NCBI GenBank assembly: GCA_963675935.2
Contig: CAXXPV010000007.1
Span: 62,001-126,000, forward strand
DNA: 64,000 nt
Reading direction: 5' to 3'
Source of the DNA: G963675935 sp963675935
GTDB lineage: Bacteria > Planctomycetota > Planctomycetia > Pirellulales > Thermoguttaceae
Positions 59,019-64,000 of the stretch are shown one piece after another (position 1 is the first letter of the stretch; each line of letters opens with the position of its first letter). The translations under genes and the position numbers were made by a program. A model generated the notes under the pieces. The model made no database searches and was not told the DNA's origin. It saw nothing but the letters and a program-made list of their open reading frames with translations.

Positions 59019-59152
59019 CTCAATAGTTTCTGTTGCGGAAAGAGGCAGTTGGCGGGATTGTCGCCTTTCGCTCCGCGAAAGCAGCGATGAATTCGCGCTA
59101 CTTTCGCGGAGCGAAAGGCGACAAAAGGCTTTCCGCAACAGAAACTCAATAG
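59019..59152. repeat. MITE-like element with perfect 16-bp ends and 8-bp target duplication
   Basis: The element spans 59027-59144 with inverted ends TTTCTGTTGCGGAAAG and CTTTCCGCAACAGAAA, flanked on both sides by CTCAATAG (59019-59026 and 59145-59152). A family C palindrome (gtcgcctttcgctccgcgaa, 59060 on, with its mate ending 59121) sits inside. Just upstream (58979-59010) is another palindrome, gtgggactgc...gtcccaccctac, shared with 61453-61482. Confidence 0.88.
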
Positions 59153-60294
59153 AATCCGAACTCGTAGCCGGCGTCGAACAACGCCACGATGTTTTCCGGC
59201 GGCACGCCCGCCTGAATGTTGTGGACGTTATTGAACACGTAGCCGCCGCCCGGCTTGAGGGCCTCGACGTTCCGGCGGACGTGTTCGCGGACCACTTCCG
59301 GCGACGCGGTGGGCAAGATGTGCTGGGAGTCGATGCCGCCGCCCCAAAAAACCATCTGGTCGCCGAATTGTTTTTTGAGCGCGGCGGGGTCCATGTTCTT
59401 CGCACTCACCTGCACCGGATTCAAAATGTTGACACCATTGTCCAACAAATCCGGTATGTAGGGAATGCAATTGCCGCAGGTGTGATACCAAACCTTCGCT
59501 TGGGTGCGCGAGTGAATGTATTGCACAAGCTGTTTTTGGCGAGGCTTGACCAGCGAACGATAGACCGCCGGCCGGAACAGCGGGCCGTTTTGTCCGGCCA
59601 GATCGTCGCCGACCATGATGACATCGACCAGATCGCCCACCTCATCGAGAAAGACGCGGAACCAGTCGAGCCAGAACTTGAGCGTCTGGTCGAGCAGTGC
59701 TTCGCAAAACTCAGTGTCGCCAAGCAGGTCCATGAACCAGCGTTCCAGCCCGCGCATGTACCAGCAGGTTTCGTAGACCACGCCCGAAATGCCGCTGACG
59801 ACGGCGTAGGGCGTTTCGCGGCGGAGGAAAAGCGCGCGATCACGCAGCCCTTCAAACCGGCTCGGGTCGTCGCCTTTCGGAAACGGATACGCGGCAACGT
59901 CGGCTGTCGTGGCATTGGCCAGCGGGTGATGGGTGATGTCCATGTAGAACGGGTGATCGTCGGGCATCGACCAGACGACGCCGAACTCGTCGCGGAGATC
60001 GTGCCACAGCCGCCCGTCGCGGCGGTTTTGCTCGATTTTTCCAGGAAAACTCGCCGGAGCCTTCGCCGCGATGTACCGGGTATCGACGTGGAACCGTTCG
60101 AGCACCGCCTCGCACGGCTGGGCAAGCTGCTGCACGGCGTCCATAATCCTCGTCGTGTCGGAAATGCCCAGATGGGCCAACAGCGGCTCGTAGGCCATCC
60201 GGTGAATGCCGGTCTGGTTGCCTCCCAGGTCGATCGGCACCCGGTCGGGCGTCTCGTGGTTGATCGCCTTGAGCAGGCGTTCTCGGGAGGACAT
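59146..60294 (-). CDS. Uroporphyrinogen decarboxylase (URO-D) superfamily protein, possible methyltransferase, 382 aa
   Basis: I set the start at 60294 because the product then opens SSRERLLKAINHETPDRVPI, the usual N-terminus of this family; upstream starts at 60327 or 60345 are possible. Marks: VPIDLGGNQTGIHRMAYEPL, DDLAGQNGPLFRPAVYRSL, the metal-type motif WYHTCGNCIPYIPDLLDNGV and the late NNVHNIQAGVPPENIVALFD. The HxCxxC motif fits the corrinoid/cobamide methyltransferase branch (MtaA-like) of the superfamily rather than the haem enzyme HemE. No corrinoid protein gene is adjacent. It is divergent from an AraC regulator with 125 bases between. Confidence 0.8.
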   Translation of the reverse strand: MSSRERLLKAINHETPDRVPIDLGGNQTGIHRMAYEPLLAHLGISDTTRIMDAVQQLAQPCEAVLERFHVDTRYIAAKAPASFPGKIEQNRRDGRLWHDLRDEFGVVWSMPDDHPFYMDITHHPLANATTADVAAYPFPKGDDPSRFEGLRDRALFLRRETPYAVVSGISGVVYETCWYMRGLERWFMDLLGDTEFCEALLDQTLKFWLDWFRVFLDEVGDLVDVIMVGDDLAGQNGPLFRPAVYRSLVKPRQKQLVQYIHSRTQAKVWYHTCGNCIPYIPDLLDNGVNILNPVQVSAKNMDPAALKKQFGDQMVFWGGGIDSQHILPTASPEVVREHVRRNVEALKPGGGYVFNNVHNIQAGVPPENIVALFDAGYEFGFY

Positions 60295-60419
60295 CGTTTC
60301 GCGAGCGTTTTTTGTCGATGAATTCATAATCATCGATTCTCGCATCCCGGGGCGTTGCAGGTCAATGTTTTTCAGCGACATTCTTCCGTCAAATCACGAC
60401 ATCGACTAAAATAGAGGCC

Positions 60420-61349
60420 ATGCGAGCGATCCTGGAAAACTACTTCCGCTACGTGCCGGTTCGGCAGCGCGACGTGCAATGGGGGCTTTATGTCACCGGC
60501 GCCGGATGCACGACGATCGCGCCGGGCGAGGAATATCCGCCCAGGCTGCATCCCGAACTCTATCAAATCCGCTGGGCCGCGGGCCGCACCTTGCCGGAAT
60601 ATCAGGCGATCTACATCACCCGGGGCCGTGGCGTTTTCGAGTCGGCCCAGACCGGCAGCCTGGAAGTTTCGCCGGGCACGGTCATCCTGCTGTTTCCCGG
60701 CGTTTGGCATCGCTACCGGCCGTTGATCGAGGCCGGCTGGGACGAATGGTGGGTCAGTTTCAATGGGAGCATCGCGGATCGACTCATCGAGCAGCGGTTC
60801 TTTTCGCCCGAGCACGCCGTGCTGAACACCGGGCTAAACGAATCCGTTCTGTCGCCCTATGAATCGTTGCTACGGCGGCTCCATGACGAAGAAACCGGCT
60901 ACCCGCATTTGATCGCGTCCGACACGTTGGAAATTCTAGCGGCCGTGTCGGCGGCGGGCGAATCGGAGCCGGCCGAACTCATCGCCCACGGCCCCCAAGA
61001 CGTGGTCGCGGTCAAGGATCGCATCGTGGCCGAGGCGATGCGATTGATTTGGGAGCAAAGCCACCGGCCGATGACCATCGACGGCCTTGCGCGTCAGTTG
61101 CCGGTCACGCGGCGGTCGCTCGAACGGCGTTTTCAGGCGGCAGTGGGCCACGGCATCCACGAGGAAATCCTCCGCTGTCGTTTGGAGCGAGCGAAACGAC
61201 TTTTGGTCGCCACCGAACTGTCGATCAAGGAGGTGGCCACGGCGGCGGGTTTCTCGACGGCCGACGGCCTCGGTCGAACATTCCGCCGCGCCGAGGGGGT
61301 TACGCCCTTGGAATATCGCTGCCGCAACCGTGAACGAGAAATAGACTGA
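60420..61349 (+). CDS. AraC-family transcriptional regulator, 309 aa
   Basis: The N-terminal ligand-binding cupin (residues 10-130) includes GAGCTTIAPGEEYPPRLHPE and GTVILLFPGVWHRYRPLIEA, the usual place for a sugar-binding pocket. The C-terminal double helix-turn-helix begins MTIDGLARQLPVTRRSLERR and ends IKEVATAAGFSTADGLGRTF plus RRAEGVTPLEYR, which is complete. It is divergent from the URO-D-family gene and likely controls it. The Trp-rich segment WDEWWVSFNGS between cupin and DNA-binding parts is typical of planctomycete AraC proteins (from memory). Confidence 0.9.
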   Translation: MRAILENYFRYVPVRQRDVQWGLYVTGAGCTTIAPGEEYPPRLHPELYQIRWAAGRTLPEYQAIYITRGRGVFESAQTGSLEVSPGTVILLFPGVWHRYRPLIEAGWDEWWVSFNGSIADRLIEQRFFSPEHAVLNTGLNESVLSPYESLLRRLHDEETGYPHLIASDTLEILAAVSAAGESEPAELIAHGPQDVVAVKDRIVAEAMRLIWEQSHRPMTIDGLARQLPVTRRSLERRFQAAVGHGIHEEILRCRLERAKRLLVATELSIKEVATAAGFSTADGLGRTFRRAEGVTPLEYRCRNREREID

Positions 61350-61351
61350 TA

Positions 61352-61533
61352 TCGCTTGCTCCCATGCTCTACGCTGATAATTCGTTTCTGTGGCGGAAAG
61401 AAGGATGGGACAATCGCAGCGCGGTCCCGCCATGCGTTTTTCTCGGCTTTTGGTGGGACTGCGAGGACTTGTCCCACCCTACACATGCCTTCCGCAACAG
61501 AAACGAATTATCATCGCGGAGCGTGGGAACAAG
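61352..61533. repeat. Nested palindromes after the AraC gene
   Basis: Outer, degenerate arms: gcttgctcccatgctctacg (61354) and cggagcgtgggaacaagg (ending about 61533), related to the 54489 cluster. Middle arms: gataattcgtttctgtggcg (61376) and ccgcaacagaaacgaattat (ending 61511), related to the ends of the 59027-59144 element. Inner: a gggac...gtcccaccctac hairpin. This spacer (61350-61571) has no gene. Confidence 0.75.
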
Positions 61534-61571
61534 GTCAACGGCACACGGAGTGGGCCTACTGCGTCGCGAAC

Positions 61572-62723
61572 TCACTTGCCGGCCGACGGTTTGATCAATT
61601 CCTTAAACTTCGCCCGCGTCTTCTCGACTTTCGGAATCGCCACCTCGCGGATGTACGATTGGTCGAGATGGCAAGCGACATAGTTCTGGTGCTTCGCCTC
61701 GGCCGGATAAAAGCCCACGAGCGGTTCCAGCGTCGTCACGACCGGCTGATGGAAAATCTTCGATTCGTTCAGCCGGGCAATCGCCGCTTCGGCAATCTTC
61801 TTTTCACGTTCGTCGGCATAAAAAATCGCCGACCGATATTGCGGACCAACGTCGTTGCCTTGGCGGTCGCGGCTTGTCGGATCGTGCGTGGCGAAATGCA
61901 CGTTGAGCAACGTCTCGAAAGAAATCCTTCGCGGATCGTAGACGATGCGGACCGATTCGGCATGGCCGGTTCGTCCGGTCGAAACAGTTTCATAATCGGC
62001 CGTATTGGGCGTGCCGCCGGCATAGCCGCTGGTCACGTCCAGCACGCCGTCGAGTTGGCGAAAAACGGCCTCGACGCACCAAAAACATCCGCCGGCAAAG
62101 ACCGCTTGGGCTTGATTGGAAACCTCGGCGAGAAGGGCCAGTTGATCGGTCGGCACGAACCGCATGGCGTCGGAGTTCAGGCAATAGCGGCGGCCCGTCG
62201 GCGGCGGCCCGTCGTCGAACACGTGCCCGAGATGCGCGTCGCAACGTCGGCAGAGAATCTCGGTGCGAATCCGTCCGCCGCTCAGGTCCGACTCTTCGCG
62301 GATATTCTCCGACGCGGCGGGCTGGAAGAAGCTGGGCCAGCCGGTGCCCGACTCGAACTTCGAGGCCGACTCGAAAAGCGGCAGATTGCAGCAGACGCAC
62401 ACGTACATGCCCGACTCTTTGTTCGCCAGCAGCCCTCCGCAAAAGGCCCGCTCCGTGTCCTTTCCGCGGGTGATGCGGAACTGCTCGTGGGTCAGCCGTT
62501 CGTGCCATTGGGTGTCGTTGAGAACCAGCCTGGGCGTTTCGATCGGCCCGGTCAAACGGCCATCGGCGTCGATCACTCGAACACGAACATTGGACATGGG
62601 CGGTTTCCTTACGTCTTTGGAATCCGGCGGCGCGGCGGCGGAATCGGTTGCCGCCGGGCCTTGGCATCCACCGGCGAGAAGCAACCCGATCAGCAACAAC
62701 AAAGCAATCGGCCGACGCCGCAT
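61572..62723 (-). CDS. msrAB: Lipoprotein MsrB-MsrA fusion (methionine sulfoxide reductase), 383 aa
   Basis: The protein repairs oxidised methionine using thioredoxin electrons. The lipobox IGLLLAGGC at the N-terminus predicts a membrane-anchored lipoprotein. The MsrB domain comes first: zinc CxxC pairs CVCC and CRRC, GTGWPSFFQPA, and catalytic Cys in RRYCLNSDAMRF. MsrA follows: nucleophile in AVFAGGCFWCVEAVFR, GYAGGTPNTADYETVSTGRT, then GPQYRSAIFY. The B-then-A order is the reverse of many fusions (PilB, SpeS). Both active sites look intact, so both diastereomers can be reduced in the periplasm. Confidence 0.93.
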   Translation of the reverse strand: MRRRPIALLLLIGLLLAGGCQGPAATDSAAAPPDSKDVRKPPMSNVRVRVIDADGRLTGPIETPRLVLNDTQWHERLTHEQFRITRGKDTERAFCGGLLANKESGMYVCVCCNLPLFESASKFESGTGWPSFFQPAASENIREESDLSGGRIRTEILCRRCDAHLGHVFDDGPPPTGRRYCLNSDAMRFVPTDQLALLAEVSNQAQAVFAGGCFWCVEAVFRQLDGVLDVTSGYAGGTPNTADYETVSTGRTGHAESVRIVYDPRRISFETLLNVHFATHDPTSRDRQGNDVGPQYRSAIFYADEREKKIAEAAIARLNESKIFHQPVVTTLEPLVGFYPAEAKHQNYVACHLDQSYIREVAIPKVEKTRAKFKELIKPSAGK

Positions 62724-62853
62724 GGCTTGGAACCTCCGGGCAACGATATGCCGAGCCGTCGGCGAACGGTCGCCCGATGAACTATATGCAGCGTCACGCG
62801 CGGCGGCAAGTGTCGTCGTTTAGCTATTTATTGACGGACGTTTGGCGTGGTTT

Positions 62854-64000
62854 TTATGAGCGAGCGTCCGTCTGGGCCGGCACGGGAAGTTCGACGTGGA
62901 TGCGAGTTCCCTGGCCCGGGGCCGTCTCGATGCGGGCCGTGCCGCCGAGCAGCCTGGCCCTCTCGCATATCCCCTGGATGCCGTAGTGACCGCTCTCGAT
63001 GTTCGCCGGATCGAAACCGATCCCCCAATCGCGCACCTCGACGTGAACGCGGTCGCCTTCCCGCCGCAACTCCACTCGCACTTTTTCGCTTTGTCCATAG
63101 CGACAGGCGTTCGTCAGACCTTCCTGCACGACACGGAACATCGCGCTTTCCAGGGGCGTGGCAATGCGTTCCCATTCCTCGGGATGGACGAATTCGATCT
63201 CCGGCCCGCCCTGCCGCCGAAGCTCGGTAATCAGATACTCGACGGCGGCCACGACGCCCAACTCATCGAAGACCGGCGGGCGAAGATCGCCGATCAACCG
63301 GCGCGTTTCGGCCATTGCCTCCCGGATCGCCCGAATCGCGTCGTCGAACACAGCCCGCGCGGCGTCAGGGTCGCTGTCTCGCAGTTGTTCAAACGCCTGA
63401 AACTTGAAGATCGCGCCGGCCAGTTGCTGGGCCAGGCCATCGTGGATTTCATAGGCCACGAGCTTCCGATCTCGTTCGTGCAGGTCGAGCAAGTCGCGCA
63501 ACGATTGCCGCTCGCGGCGCAACGCCTCGTCCATGCGTTTGTATTCAGTGACGTCGCGTCCCTCGGGAATCAAGAATATCACATGCCCGGTTTCATCCTT
63601 GACCGGTTTCAGCGAGAAGTCGATCCAATGGAGGTCTCCGTTGGCCGCCAGGTGCGTGGCTTCCATGCGGACGAAGTCGCCCGCCGCGGCCCTTTTCACC
63701 GCATCGCGAAGCTCTTCCTGCAAGGCCGGAGAGTGCGTCCACCACGGCGTTTCCCAAAACAGCTTACCGAGAATTTCCTCCTCGGGAACTCCGCTGAACG
63801 CCAAAGCCGACTTGTTGGCCTTCATCAGAATCCCCTCGGGCGTCATCAAACCGATGAATTGATATGTGTGGTCGAGAATCGCGCGAAGCTTTTGCTCGCT
63901 CTCCTCCAATGTCTTTTGGAGGCGATTGCGCTCGGTGACGTCGCGGGCCAAGCCTATCATGAAACGCCGGCCGCCGATGTTCAGGGGAGTCGAACGGACT
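62854..64000 (-). CDS. PAS sensor histidine kinase, NarL-type (HisKA_3), partial at the window end
   Basis: The frame is still open at base 64000, where it reads VRSTPLNIGGRRFMIGLARD on the minus strand, so the N-terminus lies outside. Visible parts: end of one PAS domain; a second complete PAS (AILDHTYQFIGLMTPEGILM to IPEGRDVTEYKRM); a HisKA_3 dimerisation helix with phospho-His in LVAYEIHDGLAQQLAGA; and an HATPase with VVQEGLTNACRYGQSE, WGIGFDP and GIQGICERARLLGG. Kinases of this type pair with NarL/FixJ regulators, not visible here. There is no transmembrane segment in the visible part. Confidence 0.92.
   Translation of the reverse strand, partial: VRSTPLNIGGRRFMIGLARDVTERNRLQKTLEESEQKLRAILDHTYQFIGLMTPEGILMKANKSALAFSGVPEEEILGKLFWETPWWTHSPALQEELRDAVKRAAAGDFVRMEATHLAANGDLHWIDFSLKPVKDETGHVIFLIPEGRDVTEYKRMDEALRRERQSLRDLLDLHERDRKLVAYEIHDGLAQQLAGAIFKFQAFEQLRDSDPDAARAVFDDAIRAIREAMAETRRLIGDLRPPVFDELGVVAAVEYLITELRRQGGPEIEFVHPEEWERIATPLESAMFRVVQEGLTNACRYGQSEKVRVELRREGDRVHVEVRDWGIGFDPANIESGHYGIQGICERARLLGGTARIETAPGQGTRIHVELPVPAQTDARS

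Overview
This window comes from a planctomycete, most likely a member of the Pirellulales/Lacipirellulaceae type, although the exact taxon cannot be fixed from sequence alone. The evidence is the giant secreted protein with the LEPLEERALLSV leader signature, a DUF1559 prepilin-like protein, a PEP-CTERM protein, a planctomycete-type ECF sigma factor overlapping a FecR/LamG gene, a PDZ-containing Lgt, and a high-GC background densely seeded with palindromic repeats.

Positions 1-19663 are accessory. A tightly coupled plus-strand run (1-7514) looks like the downstream end of a phage or phage-derived tail cluster. It holds a partial gene, several structural-type proteins of unknown fold, a Cys-rich 780-residue protein, a zinc-ribbon microprotein, a tail-fibre-like protein and a holin/XhlA-like coiled-coil plus membrane protein. 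Next comes a giant gene (7888-18027, about 3380 codons). It joins autotransporter-type passenger repeats to a full YD/RHS repeat shell and ends in an RHS core plus a 190-residue Cys-rich tail. A four-helix membrane leucine-rich-repeat protein follows. The strip after it holds a strongly folded RNA-like segment and the 3' half of a tRNA-Leu(UAG) gene (19609-19663), the classic scar of integration into a tRNA gene. I infer that this is one end of an integrated element.

Positions 19887-26575 hold housekeeping genes (riboflavin synthase, RsmA/KsgA, an NfeD/ClpP-class membrane protease, BioF), a HicB-like antitoxin pseudogene with an amber codon, and two small envelope genes. An IS66-family element with perfect ends and an 8-bp target duplication (26643-29412) sits at the edge of a tyrosine-integrase remnant.

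Positions 29521-42091 are mostly on the minus strand: peptidase T, then a probable carbohydrate locus (ECF sigma, FecR-LamG, PEP-CTERM LamG protein, DUF1559 pseudopilin, GH127 beta-L-arabinofuranosidase-like enzyme), then a large PAS/GAF hybrid histidine kinase. Positions 42653-48749 hold Lgt with an inserted PDZ domain, a secreted dual-specificity phosphatase, a PQQ-propeller protein with a basic tail, an alpha/beta hydrolase and a metal permease fused to an HMA domain. Positions 49019-50686 form a peroxide/iron module (PerR, ferritin, 2-Cys peroxiredoxin) with a perfect palindromic operator candidate. BamA, an NtrC-type regulator, galactokinase, NikR, a divergent AraC / URO-D-family pair, an MsrB-MsrA lipoprotein and a partial NarL-type sensor kinase complete the window.

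The most unusual feature overall is the population of palindromic elements (about nine sequence families). They nest inside each other, carry target duplications in at least two clear cases, are inserted in frame inside pepT, the FecR-like gene and bamA, and supply the stop codons of several genes.
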